Part shown: one piece after another, positions 34,380 through 43,728 of the stretch | Numbering within the stretch: position 1 is the first letter of the stretch | How the letters are laid out: every line of letters starts with the position of its first letter | Position numbers and translations under genes: made by a program | Assembly: GCF_001279695.1 (NCBI RefSeq) | Contig: NZ_LGDD01000295.1 | Location: 1 to 64,000, forward strand | Reading direction: 5' to 3' | DNA from: Streptomyces sp. WM6378 | GTDB lineage: Bacteria; Actinomycetota; Actinomycetes; Streptomycetales; Streptomycetaceae | DNA: 64,000 nt | The notes under the pieces: model-generated | Database searches by the model: none | Seen by the model: the letters and a program-made list of their open reading frames with translations, nothing else | What the model was told of the DNA's origin: nothing

Positions 34380-34561
34380 CTGCTGTGCCTTCCTCGATGC
34401 CGTGGGCAATGCCTGGTCGCATTGCCGCGGTGGCCGCGATCGGCCGTAAATGATCAAATGGGAACTAGCCCATACGGGTGAGGCTCATTTCGTCGCGACT
34501 GTACGCCATGACGCATGGGGGCGAAGTGCTGCGTGAGCAATTGGCCGGTTAGCGTGCAGGT

Positions 34562-34855
34562 ATGAACGAAGATGCGCACGGAGATGTTCGACTCACGGCC
34601 TGGGTGCGCGGGCGAGTGCAGCAAGTCGGCTTCCGCTGGTTCACCAGGGCAAATGCTCTGGAGATCGGCGGCCTCAGTGGGTTCGCCCTGAATCTGGACG
34701 ACGGACGTGTCCAAGTCGTCGCCGAGGGGCCGCGTGAGAATTGCCACCGTTTGCTGGAGTGGCTTCGCTCCGACGACACGCCGGGCCGGGTCGACGGAGT
34801 TACGGAGATCTGGGACACAGCGCGGGGCGGCTACGACACCTTCGCCATCCGCTGA
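34562..34855 (+). CDS. acyP: Acylphosphatase
   Basis: A 97-aa acylphosphatase that hydrolyses carboxyl-phosphate bonds. The signature [14 protein letters not shown] holds the catalytic Arg, and [17 protein letters not shown] has the catalytic Asn. Acylphosphatase is conserved upstream of smc in Streptomyces (from memory). A terminator-like hairpin follows a few bases after the stop. Confidence 0.95.
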   Translation: MNEDAHGDVRLTAWVRGRVQQVGFRWFTRANALEIGGLSGFALNLDDGRVQVVAEGPRENCHRLLEWLRSDDTPGRVDGVTEIWDTARGGYDTFAIR

Positions 34856-35235
34856 GCACCGTCACGCGACCGAGCGGCAGCCGGTCGCGGTGACACCCCG
34901 CGTCCGGCTCGCAACCACGCGCTGACCTCGAACGATCTGCCTGTTGCCATCTCGCGCCCGGCGTGCAAGGCTGCCAACAGTACGGATGATCTCCACGCCC
35001 CCAGGGCTCCGAGAAGAGGCAGCACCGCTCGTTCAGCGGTTGCGGGCCCCCGGATTGCCGGTGGATACGGGGCGTGATCGTGTTGACCGTCAAACTTTTT
35101 GGTGAGACTCTGGAAGCCCCGCGCACCTTAGCTGTTTGGCATGAAGAACCGCAGTCAAGTCCAAGCACCGCGGGTGCGATTCCCTCACGACCCACACCGC
35201 TTCGGTCGGTCACTCAGTGTGGAGGACCATCCATC
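34856..35235. other. Intergenic region between acyP and the coiled-coil gene
   Basis: 380 bases without a convincing gene. It starts with a 12-bp hairpin that probably terminates acyP. An AT-rich stretch TTGACCGTCAAACTTTTTGG near 35083 may contribute a -35 box for the downstream gene, but no good -10 is at the right distance. No other structure is seen. Confidence 0.6.
34861..34894 (+). terminator. Terminator hairpin after acyP
   Basis: GTCACGCGACCG and CGGTCGCGGTGAC pair with a single bulge around a nine-base loop, starting six bases after the acyP stop. Confidence 0.7.
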
Positions 35236-35454
35236 ATGGCAAAGGCGCTTCTCGGTTACGTCGGCGGTTCCGACCCGCGACTCCTCGCCGAGATGCGACG
35301 GCTCCAGCAGCGCGTCCAGGACCTTGAGTCCGAGCTCAACCGGATTCAGTCCGAGAACGACGTGCTGTCCGCTGCCGCCGCTTCGCACCGCGGAGATTCG
35401 CTGCTCGAAGGCATCGACATCGACGTCCCGCAGGCGGAGCCCGCACTCACCTGA
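35236..35454 (+). CDS. Small conserved coiled-coil protein upstream of smc
   Basis: A 72-aa protein: MAKALLGYVGGSDPRLLAEM followed by a short coiled coil (LQQRVQDLESELNRIQSEND) and an acidic tail. It has no signal or membrane segment. The ATG has GGAGG about ten bases upstream. I recall the same protein before smc in other Streptomyces. Function is unknown; a role in oligomerisation or as a chromosome-associated adaptor is speculation. Confidence 0.82.
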   Translation: MAKALLGYVGGSDPRLLAEMRRLQQRVQDLESELNRIQSENDVLSAAAASHRGDSLLEGIDIDVPQAEPALT

Positions 35455-35652
35455 CCCCGGGGTGAGAGAGGTTCCGTCCCTCTCGTCGAGATCGAGAGAT
35501 CCGCAAGACCTGCAATGTATTGCAAGGGACGCTCCGGCGTCCCTTCTTTCTTTCTTCCGGCGCACGCGTGCCCGGTCCGCCTTTCCCTTACGGTCTGATG
35601 TGCCCTGCACCTTCCTGGGCGAAACCGAGAGTGAAAGGTAGAGTCCGGCGGC

Positions 35653-38600
35653 GTGCACCTCAAGGCCCTGACCCTGCGCGGATTCAAATCCTTCGCGTCC
35701 GCGACCACGCTGAAGTTCGAGCCGGGCATCACCTGTGTGGTGGGCCCCAACGGATCCGGCAAGTCCAATGTCGTGGACGCGCTGAGCTGGGTCATGGGCG
35801 AGCAGGGCGCCAAGTCGCTGCGCGGCGGGAAGATGGAGGACGTCATCTTCGCCGGGACGACCGGCCGCCCGCCGCTCGGCCGCGCCGAAGTCTCCCTCAC
35901 CATCGACAATTCCGACGGCGCGCTGCCCATCGAATACGCCGAGGTCACCATCACGCGGATCATGTTCCGCAACGGCGGCAGCGAATACCAGATCAACGGC
36001 GACACCTGCCGGCTGCTCGACATCCAGGAACTGCTCTCCGACTCCGGCATCGGCCGCGAGATGCACGTCATCGTCGGGCAGGGCCAGCTCGACTCCGTCC
36101 TGCACGCCGATCCGATGGGGCGGCGCGCCTTCATCGAAGAGGCGGCGGGCGTCCTCAAGCACCGCAAGCGCAAGGAGAAGGCGCTGCGGAAGCTGGACGC
36201 GATGAAGGCCAACCTCGCCCGCGTCCAGGACCTCACCGACGAACTGCGGCGCCAGCTCAAGCCGCTCGGCCGCCAGGCCGCCGTCGCGCGCCGCGCCGCC
36301 GTCATCCAGGCCGATCTGCGCGACGCCCGGCTTCGCCTGCTCGCCGACGACCTCGTACGGATGCGGCAGGCGCTCAGCGCCGAGATCGCCGACGAGGCCG
36401 AACTGCTGCGCCGCAAGGAGAGCGCGGAGGCCGACCTCAAGGCGGCGCTGGCCCGCGAGACCCAACTGGAGGACCAGGTGCGGCAGCTGTCGCCCCGGCT
36501 CCAGCGCGCCCAGCAGACCTGGTACGAGCTGTCCCAGCTGGCCGAGCGGGTGCGCGGCACCATCTCGCTGGCCGACGCCCGGGTCAAGAGCGCGAGCGCC
36601 CAGCCGCCCGAGGAGCGGCGCGGGCGCGACCCGGAGGACATGGAGCGCGAGGCAGCCCGGATCCGCGAACAGGAGGCCGAGCTGGAGGCCGCGCTCGAAG
36701 CGGCCGAACACGCCCTGGAGGACACCTCCGCCCACCGCGCCGACCTGGAGCGGGAACTCGCCGTCGAGGAACGTCGTTTGAAGGATGTGGCTCGGGCCAT
36801 CGCCGACCGGCGCGAGGGCCTCGCACGGCTGCACGGGCAGGTCAACGCGGCGCGGAGCAGGGCGGGTTCCGCGCAGGCCGAGATCGACCGGCTGGCCGCC
36901 GCGCGCGACGAGGCGGGGGAGCGGGCCGCGCTCGCGCAGGAGGAGTACGAGCAGCTCAAGGCCGAGGTGGACGGCCTCGAAGCGGACGACGCCGAGCTCG
37001 CAGAGGCCCATGACGCGGCCAAGCGCGAGCTCGCCGGGGCCGAGGCCGCGCTCGGCGCCGCCCGCGAGGAGGCCACCGCCGCCGAGCGGAAACGTGCCGC
37101 CGTCTCCGCCCGGCACGACGCGCTCGCGCTGGGGCTGCGCCGCAAGGACGGCACGGGCGCGCTGCTCGGCGCCCGCGACGCGCTGACCGGACTGCTCGGC
37201 CCCGCCGCCGAACTGCTCACCGTGGCACCCGGGTACGAGGTGCCGGTCGCGGCCGCCCTGGGCACCGCCGCCGACGCGCTCGCGGTGAGCGGGCCCTCGG
37301 CGGCCGCCGAAGCCATCCGCATGCTGCGCAAGCAGGACGCCGGCCGTGCCGCCCTGCTCCTGAACGGCGCCCCGGAGGACGAGGAGGAGCGGCCGGCCCG
37401 CCGCGAAGGCCCGGCCCACGCCGCCGACCTGGTCCGCGGGCCCGCCGAACTGATGCCCGCCGTACGGCGCCTGCTGCGCGACGTCGTCGTGGTCGGCACC
37501 CTGGAGGACGCCGAGGACCTCGTCTACGCGCGGCCCGCGCTGACCGCCGTCACCGCCGAGGGCGACGTACTGGGCGCCCACTTCGCCCACGGAGGATCGG
37601 CCGGCGCGCCCAGCCTCCTGGAGGTCCGGGCCTCCGTCGACGAGGCCGCCGCGGATCTCGCCGACCTGGCCGTGCGGTGCGAGGAGCTGGCCCGCGCGCA
37701 ACAGCGGGCCAGCGAGCGGCGCGGTGAACTCGCCCTGCGCGTCGAGGACTTGGGGGAGCGGCGGCGGGCCGCGGAGAAGGAACGGTCCTCCGTGGCCCAG
37801 CAGCTCGGCCGGCTCGCCGGGCAGGCACGCGGCGCGGCCGGCGAGGCCGAGCGGACCGCCGCCGCTGCCGCCCGCGCCCAGGAAGCCCTGGAGAAGGCCA
37901 CCGAGGAAGCCGAGGAGCTGGCCGAACGGCTCCTGGTCGCCGAGGAGATGCCGGTCGAGGAGGAGCCCGACACCTCGGTACGGGACCGGCTCGCGGCCGA
38001 CGGCGCCAACGCCCGCCAGACCGAGATGGAGGCCCGCCTTCAGGCCCGTACCCACGAGGAGCGGGTCAAGGCGCTCGCCGGGCGGGCCGAGGGGCTCGAC
38101 CGCGCGGCCCGGGCCGAACGCGAGGCGCGGGCCCGCGCCGAGCAGCGCCGCGCCCGGCTGCGCCACGAGGCGGCCGTCGCCGGGGCCGTGGCCGTTGGCG
38201 CCCGCACCCTGCTCGCCCACGTCGAGGTGTCGCTGGTGCGGGCCGAGCGGGAGCGGGCCGGGGCCGAGGCTGCCAAGGCCGAGCGCGAGCAGGAGCTGAC
38301 CGGGGCCCGCGGGGCCGGCCGGGACCTCAAGGCGGAACTCGACAAACTCACGGATTCGGTTCACCGTGGCGAGGTACTCGGTGCCGAGAAGCGGCTGCGG
38401 ATCGAGCAGCTGGAGACCAAGGCGCTGGAGGAGCTGGGGGTCGAGCCGGCCGGGCTCGTGGCGGAGTACGGCCCCGACCAGCTGGTGGCTCCCTCGCCGC
38501 CCGCCGAGGGAGAGGAGCTGCCGGATACTGCATCGATAAGCGGCTCCGCCGCGGGCGAGCACCCGCGCATCCAGCCGGTCCCCTACGTGCGCGCCGAGCA

Positions 38601-39234
38601 GGAGAAGCGGCTCAGGGCGGCCGAACGGGCGTATCAGCAGCTCGGGAAGGTCAACCCGCTCGCCCTGGAGGAATTCGCCGCTCTTGAGGAGCGCCACAAG
38701 TTCCTCTCCGAGCAGCTGGAGGACCTCAAGAAGACCCGGACCGACCTCCTTCAAGTCGTGAAGGAGGTGGACGAGCGGGTGGAGCAGGTCTTCACGGAGG
38801 CCTACCGCGACACGGCCAGGGAGTTCGAGGGCGTCTTCTCGCGGCTCTTCCCGGGCGGCGAGGGCCGGCTGATCCTGACCGACCCCGGCAACATGCTCGC
38901 CACCGGGGTCGACGTCGAGGCCCGGCCGCCGGGCAAGAAGGTCAAGCGGCTCTCGCTGCTCTCCGGCGGCGAGCGCTCGCTGACCGCCGTCGCGCTGCTC
39001 GTGTCCATCTTCAAGGCCAGGCCCAGCCCGTTCTACGTGATGGACGAGGTGGAGGCGGCCCTGGACGACACCAACCTCCAGCGGCTGATCCGGATCATGC
39101 AGGAGCTCCAGGAGTCCTCGCAGCTGATCGTGATCACGCACCAGAAACGGACCATGGAGGTCGCCGACGCGCTGTACGGCGTCTCGATGCAGGGCGACGG
39201 CGTGTCCAAGGTGATCAGCCAGCGGCTGCGCTGA
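35653..39234 (+). CDS. smc: Chromosome segregation protein SMC
   Basis: A 1,193-aa SMC ATPase that compacts and segregates chromosomes with ScpA and ScpB. Walker A is GPNGSGKSN at 31-39. Two long coiled-coil arms flank a hinge near 500-690 (GLLGPAAELLTVAPGYEVP begins it). The C-loop LLSGGERSLTAVALL is near 1100 and Walker B FYVMDEVEAALDDTN near 1126, ending in the D-loop. Length is typical for Streptomyces. The GTG start is 198 bases after the coiled-coil gene, so it may have its own promoter. Alanine/glutamate/arginine content is very high in the arms. Confidence 0.98.
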   Translation: MHLKALTLRGFKSFASATTLKFEPGITCVVGPNGSGKSNVVDALSWVMGEQGAKSLRGGKMEDVIFAGTTGRPPLGRAEVSLTIDNSDGALPIEYAEVTITRIMFRNGGSEYQINGDTCRLLDIQELLSDSGIGREMHVIVGQGQLDSVLHADPMGRRAFIEEAAGVLKHRKRKEKALRKLDAMKANLARVQDLTDELRRQLKPLGRQAAVARRAAVIQADLRDARLRLLADDLVRMRQALSAEIADEAELLRRKESAEADLKAALARETQLEDQVRQLSPRLQRAQQTWYELSQLAERVRGTISLADARVKSASAQPPEERRGRDPEDMEREAARIREQEAELEAALEAAEHALEDTSAHRADLERELAVEERRLKDVARAIADRREGLARLHGQVNAARSRAGSAQAEIDRLAAARDEAGERAALAQEEYEQLKAEVDGLEADDAELAEAHDAAKRELAGAEAALGAAREEATAAERKRAAVSARHDALALGLRRKDGTGALLGARDALTGLLGPAAELLTVAPGYEVPVAAALGTAADALAVSGPSAAAEAIRMLRKQDAGRAALLLNGAPEDEEERPARREGPAHAADLVRGPAELMPAVRRLLRDVVVVGTLEDAEDLVYARPALTAVTAEGDVLGAHFAHGGSAGAPSLLEVRASVDEAAADLADLAVRCEELARAQQRASERRGELALRVEDLGERRRAAEKERSSVAQQLGRLAGQARGAAGEAERTAAAAARAQEALEKATEEAEELAERLLVAEEMPVEEEPDTSVRDRLAADGANARQTEMEARLQARTHEERVKALAGRAEGLDRAARAEREARARAEQRRARLRHEAAVAGAVAVGARTLLAHVEVSLVRAERERAGAEAAKAEREQELTGARGAGRDLKAELDKLTDSVHRGEVLGAEKRLRIEQLETKALEELGVEPAGLVAEYGPDQLVAPSPPAEGEELPDTASISGSAAGEHPRIQPVPYVRAEQEKRLRAAERAYQQLGKVNPLALEEFAALEERHKFLSEQLEDLKKTRTDLLQVVKEVDERVEQVFTEAYRDTAREFEGVFSRLFPGGEGRLILTDPGNMLATGVDVEARPPGKKVKRLSLLSGGERSLTAVALLVSIFKARPSPFYVMDEVEAALDDTNLQRLIRIMQELQESSQLIVITHQKRTMEVADALYGVSMQGDGVSKVISQRLR

Positions 39235-39292
39235 GGCAGGCACCGCGTCGCCCCCCGATGATTCGGCCGATCCTCGGGCTGACCTCCACTTC

Positions 39293-39305
39293 TTCAAGTC
39301 TTGAA
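39293..39305. promoter_or_regulatory. Palindromic operator candidate 1 upstream of glcP
   Basis: A 13-base palindrome TTCAAGTCTTGAA between smc and glcP. A related copy (TTCGAAACTTGAA, 10 of 13 bases the same) lies inside the likely glcP promoter, and a TTCAAG half-site follows at 39398. Confidence 0.55.
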
Positions 39306-39350
39306 CATTCGGCGGCGAGTCGTGCCGTCAAATTCACAACCGAACAGGTA

Positions 39351-39378
39351 TTGACTTCGAAACTTGAAGGCATAGTCT
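39351..39378 (+). promoter_or_regulatory. glcP promoter with overlapping operator 2
   Basis: TTGACT and TAGTCT with a 16-base spacer. The operator-like TTCGAAACTTGAA (39356-39368) occupies the spacer, so a bound repressor would block RNA polymerase. Confidence 0.55.
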
Positions 39379-39486
39379 CTGCAACGTTGCTTTTACCTTC
39401 AAGTGGTGGGTGACGGGAAGTTGTGCGCCACTTGGAGGAGTCCCCCCACGCCCGGCGACGCTGCCAGGCGGCCCCAGGAGTACAAC

Positions 39487-40905
39487 GTGACCAGTACCGC
39501 GCAGGCGCAGGCGTCCGGAGGCGGCCAGACCGCGCCGGACCACCTCGGCCATGTCATCTTCATCACGGCGGCGGCCGCGATGGGCGGCTTCCTCTTCGGC
39601 TACGACAGTTCCGTGATCAACGGCGCCGTAGAGGCGATCCGTGAGCGGTACTCCATCGGGTCCGGGACGCTCGCCCAGGTGATCGCCATCGCCCTGATCG
39701 GCTGCGCGATCGGCGCCGCCACCGCGGGCCGGATCGCCGACCGCATCGGCCGCATCCGCTGCATGCAGATCGCGGCGACCCTGTTCACCATCAGCGCCAT
39801 CGGCTCCGCGCTGCCGTTCGCGCTGTGGGACCTCGCGTTCTGGCGGATCATCGGCGGCTTCGCCATCGGCATGGCCTCGGTCATCGGCCCGGCCTACATC
39901 GCCGAGGTCGCCCCGCCCGCCTACCGCGGCCGGCTCGGCTCCTTCCAGCAGGCCGCGATCGTCATCGGCATCGCGATCTCGCAACTCGTCAACTGGGGCA
40001 TCCTCAACGCCGCAGGCGGCGAGCAGCGCGGCAAGATCATCGGCCTTGAGGCCTGGCAGGTCATGCTCGGCGTGATGGTGATCCCGGCCATCCTGTACGG
40101 ATTGCTCTCCTTCGCCATCCCCGAGTCGCCGCGCTTCCTCATCTCGGTCGGCCGCGACGCCGACGCCAAGAAGGTGCTCGCCGACGTCGAGGGCAAGAAC
40201 GTCGACCTCGACGCCCGCGTCGCCGAGATCGAGCACGCCATGAAGTCCGAGCACAAGTCGACCTTCAAGGACCTGCTCGGCTCCAAGTGGGGCTTCCTGC
40301 CCATCGTCTGGGTCGGCATCGGCCTCTCGGTCTTCCAGCAGCTCGTCGGCATCAACGTCGCGTTCTACTACTCCTCGACGCTGTGGCAGTCGGTCGGCAT
40401 CGACCCGTCGAGCTCGTTCTTCTACTCGTTCACCACGTCGATCATCAACATCATCGGCACCGTGATCGCGATGGTCCTGGTCGACCGGGTCGGCCGCAAG
40501 CCGCTCGCGCTCGTCGGCTCCATCGGCATGGCGGTCGCGCTCGCCGTCGAGGCCTGGGCCTTCTCGGCCGACCTCGTCGACGGCAAGCTCCCCAACACCG
40601 AGGGCGTCGTGGCGCTGATCGCCGCCCACGTCTTCGTGCTCTTCTTCGCCCTGTCCTGGGGCGTCGTGGTGTGGGTCTTCCTCGGCGAGATGTTCCCGAA
40701 CCGGATCCGCGCCGCGGCCCTCGGCGTCGCCGCGGCCGCCCAGTGGATCGCCAACTGGGCCATCACGGCGAGCTTCCCGAGCCTGTCGGACTGGAACCTG
40801 TCGGGCACCTACATCATCTACTCGGTCTTCGCCGTGCTCTCGATCCCCTTCGTGCTCAAGTACGTCAAGGAGACCAAGGGCAAGGCGTTGGAGGAGATGG
40901 GCTAA
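39487..40905 (+). CDS. glcP: MFS sugar (glucose) permease, GlcP type
   Basis: A 472-aa major facilitator transporter with 12 predicted membrane helices, of the sugar-porter family. Signature blocks are GFLFGYDSSVINGAV (helix 1), DRIGRIRCMQ, RIIGGFAIGMASVIGPAYIAEVAPPAYRGRL, PESPRFLI and QQLVGINVAFYYSSTLW, then VDRVGRKPLAL. The protein ends with PFVLKYVKETKGKALEEM. This matches my memory of S. coelicolor GlcP1, the main glucose-proton symporter, found at the same place after smc. The GTG start follows AGGAG. Two palindromes in the promoter suggest repressor control. A 17-bp terminator follows. Confidence 0.9.
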   Translation: MTSTAQAQASGGGQTAPDHLGHVIFITAAAAMGGFLFGYDSSVINGAVEAIRERYSIGSGTLAQVIAIALIGCAIGAATAGRIADRIGRIRCMQIAATLFTISAIGSALPFALWDLAFWRIIGGFAIGMASVIGPAYIAEVAPPAYRGRLGSFQQAAIVIGIAISQLVNWGILNAAGGEQRGKIIGLEAWQVMLGVMVIPAILYGLLSFAIPESPRFLISVGRDADAKKVLADVEGKNVDLDARVAEIEHAMKSEHKSTFKDLLGSKWGFLPIVWVGIGLSVFQQLVGINVAFYYSSTLWQSVGIDPSSSFFYSFTTSIINIIGTVIAMVLVDRVGRKPLALVGSIGMAVALAVEAWAFSADLVDGKLPNTEGVVALIAAHVFVLFFALSWGVVVWVFLGEMFPNRIRAAALGVAAAAQWIANWAITASFPSLSDWNLSGTYIIYSVFAVLSIPFVLKYVKETKGKALEEMG

Positions 40906-40929
40906 TCCCCGCTGCCCCTCTCCTCTCAC

Positions 40930-40967
40930 CGAACCGCCCCGGCTCGCCATCGAGCCGGGGCGGTTCG
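40930..40967. terminator. Bidirectional terminator between glcP and the luciferase-like gene
   Basis: A perfect 17-bp stem (CGAACCGCCCCGGCTCG) with a CCAT loop lies between two convergent genes. Confidence 0.92.
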
Positions 40968-40970
40968 CTG

Positions 40971-41993
40971 TCAGAGCGCGGGCAGCACCCGCTCGCAGAA
41001 CAGGTGCAGGCTTCGCCACCCCTCGTCCACCGGCATTCCACCGCACAGCGGGTGCAGGACCAGGCTGTCGCCGCCAAGGGCCGCGCACTCCTGCGGGGTC
41101 ACGACGCGGTAGACGCCCTCCGCGCGCAGTTCCGCCACCGTCGTGGCCGCGGACTTCACCGCCGAGCGGATGTCCTTGGACTGCCAGGACGCGTACATCC
41201 GTGCCTCGTGCAGGAAGTGTTCGCCGTACTCGGCCCACGTGCGGTCCGGGTCCTCGCTGACGTGCAGCAGCGGCGTCCGCGCCGCGGGCATCATGCAGAA
41301 GCCCTCGGTGCCGTACTCGGCGAGCTTCTCGTTGTAGTGCGCCTCAAGTTCGGGCAGGTGCGCGCTCGGGAAGAACGGCAGGCCGAGCCGGGCCGCGCGG
41401 TTGGCGGCCGCCCGTGAGGAGCCGCCGACGAGGAGCATCGGGTGCGGCTCGGTGAACGGGCGCGGGGTGACCCGTACTCGACGACCCCGGAACGTGAACT
41501 CCTCGCCCGTCCAGGCCTTCAGGAGCGTTTCGAGCAACTCGTCCTGGAGCCTGCCGCGCCGGCCCCACTCGACGCCCTGCTGCTCGTACTCGGCGGGCCG
41601 GTAGCCGATCCCCGAGACCGTCACAAGACGGCCGCCGCTCACCAGGTCGAGCACCGCGATGTCCTCGGCAAGGCGCAGCGGGTCGTACAGCGGGCCGATG
41701 ATCGCCGAGACCGTCACCGCGATACGCCCGCCCGTCGCCCGACCGCCACCCCTCACGGAGGCGCTGCGCGCCGCTGAATTTCCTTGTGTGGCGCCGAAGA
41801 CCGCCCCGGCGAAGGCGAAGGGAGAGGGCAGCCAGTTGTTGTCCGTGCCGTGGTGCTCCTCGGTCTGGACGGTGTCGATGCCCCGGTCGTCGGCGTACGC
41901 CGCCATCTCCAGGGCCGCCCGGTAGCGCGCGGAGAGCGACTGCGCGGTGGCGTCCGGGTCCACCAGATTCATGCGTACGACCGTGAACGGCAT
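40971..41993 (-). CDS. LLM-class flavin-dependent oxidoreductase
   Basis: A 340-aa luciferase-like monooxygenase. Family blocks are TVQTEEHHG (about residue 43), VTVSAIIGPLYDPLRLAEDIAVLDLVSGGRL, GIGYRPAEYEQQGV and PMLLVGGSSRAAANRAARLGLPFF. It uses FMNH2 (or F420) with oxygen; the substrate is unknown. Between GAVFGAT and RIAVTV lies an unusual Gly/Ser/Arg stretch (QGNSAARSASVRGGGRATGG) where related proteins run straight through; it keeps the frame. The start ATG follows GGAGGGGG. The gene lies 70 bases behind an NCS1 permease on the same strand, so the two may form an uptake-and-oxidation unit. Confidence 0.87.
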   Translation of the reverse strand: MPFTVVRMNLVDPDATAQSLSARYRAALEMAAYADDRGIDTVQTEEHHGTDNNWLPSPFAFAGAVFGATQGNSAARSASVRGGGRATGGRIAVTVSAIIGPLYDPLRLAEDIAVLDLVSGGRLVTVSGIGYRPAEYEQQGVEWGRRGRLQDELLETLLKAWTGEEFTFRGRRVRVTPRPFTEPHPMLLVGGSSRAAANRAARLGLPFFPSAHLPELEAHYNEKLAEYGTEGFCMMPAARTPLLHVSEDPDRTWAEYGEHFLHEARMYASWQSKDIRSAVKSAATTVAELRAEGVYRVVTPQECAALGGDSLVLHPLCGGMPVDEGWRSLHLFCERVLPAL

Positions 41994-42063
41994 GGAAAAG
42001 TCCCCCTCCACCGGGTGGGTTCCGAAGAACCCCGGGCGAAGGGGGACGGTAGCTGACGATGCG

Positions 42064-43536
42064 TCAGACAGCCAGAGTCTCGGGGGACTTGGCTTCCTCG
42101 GAGGCCTCCGCCGCCTCGGCCGGCTCCGCGGCCACCACGGGCGGCTTGGGCAGCGCGACGTACAGCAGGCCGGAGATCACGATGGTGGCGACCCAGCCCA
42201 GGCCGTACTCGCCGACCGGGTTGTTCCCGGACAGCGGGCCGGTGAACCAGTCGGACTTGGTGAACATGAGGCCGCCGACCAGGCCGACCGCCCAGGCGAT
42301 GACGGCGGCGGGGGAGAAGCCGCCCTTGTACCAGTAGGCGCTGGTGCGGGTCGTGTCGAGCAGCGCCTTCGCGTCGTACTCCGTGCGGCGCAGCATGTCC
42401 GCGCCGAACACGCCGACCCAGGCCGAGAACGCGACGGCGAGCAGCGAGAGGAAGGCGATGAACGAGCCCATGAAGCTGGTGGCGACCAGCATCAGGATGC
42501 CGCCGAAGACCAGCGAGATCACCGCGTTGACGGAGACCGCCCAGTGCCGCGGGATCTTGAAGCCGAGGGTCTGCGCGGTGAAGCCCGCCGAGTACATCGA
42601 CATCGAGTTGATCAGCAGCATGCCGACGAGCGCGATCAGCAGGTACGGCACTGCGATCCACATCGGCAGGATCTCGCCGAGGAAGGACACCGGGTCGGCG
42701 GCCGAGGCGAGGTCCGGGGTGGAGACGGCCATGACCGCGCCCATCAGGACCATCGGCAGCACCACGATGCCGGCGCCGCCGATCGAGTTGCCGACGATCG
42801 CCTTGGAGGAGGCGGTGCGCGGCAGGTAGCGGGCGAAGTCGGGGGCGGACGGGATCCAGCTCACGCCGCCCGCGGCGATCATGCCGATGCCCGCGACCAT
42901 CAGCGACGTCTTGCCGGCCGGCTGGTGGAAGACCGCGGACCAGTGGGTGTTCAGGACGAGGTAGACGAGCACCAGGACCGAGAAGGCGCCGAACAGGAAC
43001 GTCGCGTACTTGTTGCACTTCTGCACGACGTGGATGCCGAGGCCGGAGATCGCGAACGTGATGACCACGAAGACGGCGAGCGTCACGATGATCAGGAACG
43101 TGTTGCTCTTGATCCCGAAGAGGATGTCGAGCACGGTGAGCACCGCATAGGCGCCGGTCACCGCGTTGATGGTCTCCCAGCCCCAGCGCGCCACCCAGAT
43201 CAGTGAACCGGGCAGCAGATTGCCGCGCTGGCCGAACACCGCGCGCGAGAGCGCCATGCCGGGGGCGCCGCCGCGCTTGCCCGCGATCCCGATGAGCCCG
43301 ACCAGGCCGTACGAGAGGATGGGTGCGGCCACGGCGACCACGATCGCCTGCCAGAAGTTGAGCTTGTACGCGACGACGAGGCTGGCGCCCATCGTGAGCA
43401 GCAGCACGCTGATGTTCGCGGCGACCCAGGTGGGGAAGAGCTCGCGGGTTCTCGCGGTGCGCTCCTCGTCCGGCACGGGCTCAAGGCCGCGTGTTTCCAG
43501 GGCGCTCTGCGGTTCGTCGGTGGTGCCAGTGTTCAT
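42064..43536 (-). CDS. NCS1-family nucleobase:cation symporter
   Basis: A 490-aa membrane transporter with 12 predicted helices, of the purine/cytosine permease (CodB-like) family. Typical segments are LFPTWVAANISVLLLTMGAS, GIAGKRGGAPGMALSRAVFG, NLLPGSLIWVARWGWETINA and GGVSWIPSAPDFARYLPR. The tail is Ala/Glu-rich. Likely substrates are cytosine, purines or allantoin; the sequence alone does not decide. The neighbouring luciferase-like monooxygenase suggests catabolism of an N-heterocycle (inference). Confidence 0.9.
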   Translation of the reverse strand: MNTGTTDEPQSALETRGLEPVPDEERTARTRELFPTWVAANISVLLLTMGASLVVAYKLNFWQAIVVAVAAPILSYGLVGLIGIAGKRGGAPGMALSRAVFGQRGNLLPGSLIWVARWGWETINAVTGAYAVLTVLDILFGIKSNTFLIIVTLAVFVVITFAISGLGIHVVQKCNKYATFLFGAFSVLVLVYLVLNTHWSAVFHQPAGKTSLMVAGIGMIAAGGVSWIPSAPDFARYLPRTASSKAIVGNSIGGAGIVVLPMVLMGAVMAVSTPDLASAADPVSFLGEILPMWIAVPYLLIALVGMLLINSMSMYSAGFTAQTLGFKIPRHWAVSVNAVISLVFGGILMLVATSFMGSFIAFLSLLAVAFSAWVGVFGADMLRRTEYDAKALLDTTRTSAYWYKGGFSPAAVIAWAVGLVGGLMFTKSDWFTGPLSGNNPVGEYGLGWVATIVISGLLYVALPKPPVVAAEPAEAAEASEEAKSPETLAV

Positions 43537-43728
43537 GGGGGTGGAGTTCCATGCCTCTCGCTCGGCTCGACGCTGAGCCGGTGGGGGTAGTCGAAGGGGA
43601 CTCTACGCGCGTTGATGCGCCCACTTCTATCGTACTTTAATCTGACACCCGTCCCATAATTCCCTTCCGTTCTCGGATGAAGCCACAAACTGGGTCCTCG
43701 TGGGCCCGTACCCGATACTGGGAGAGTT

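Noticed and set aside
35185..39297. A 1,370-codon minus-strand frame opposite smc
   Set aside because: Shadow of smc. The plus-strand reading has complete Walker A, C-loop and Walker B motifs.
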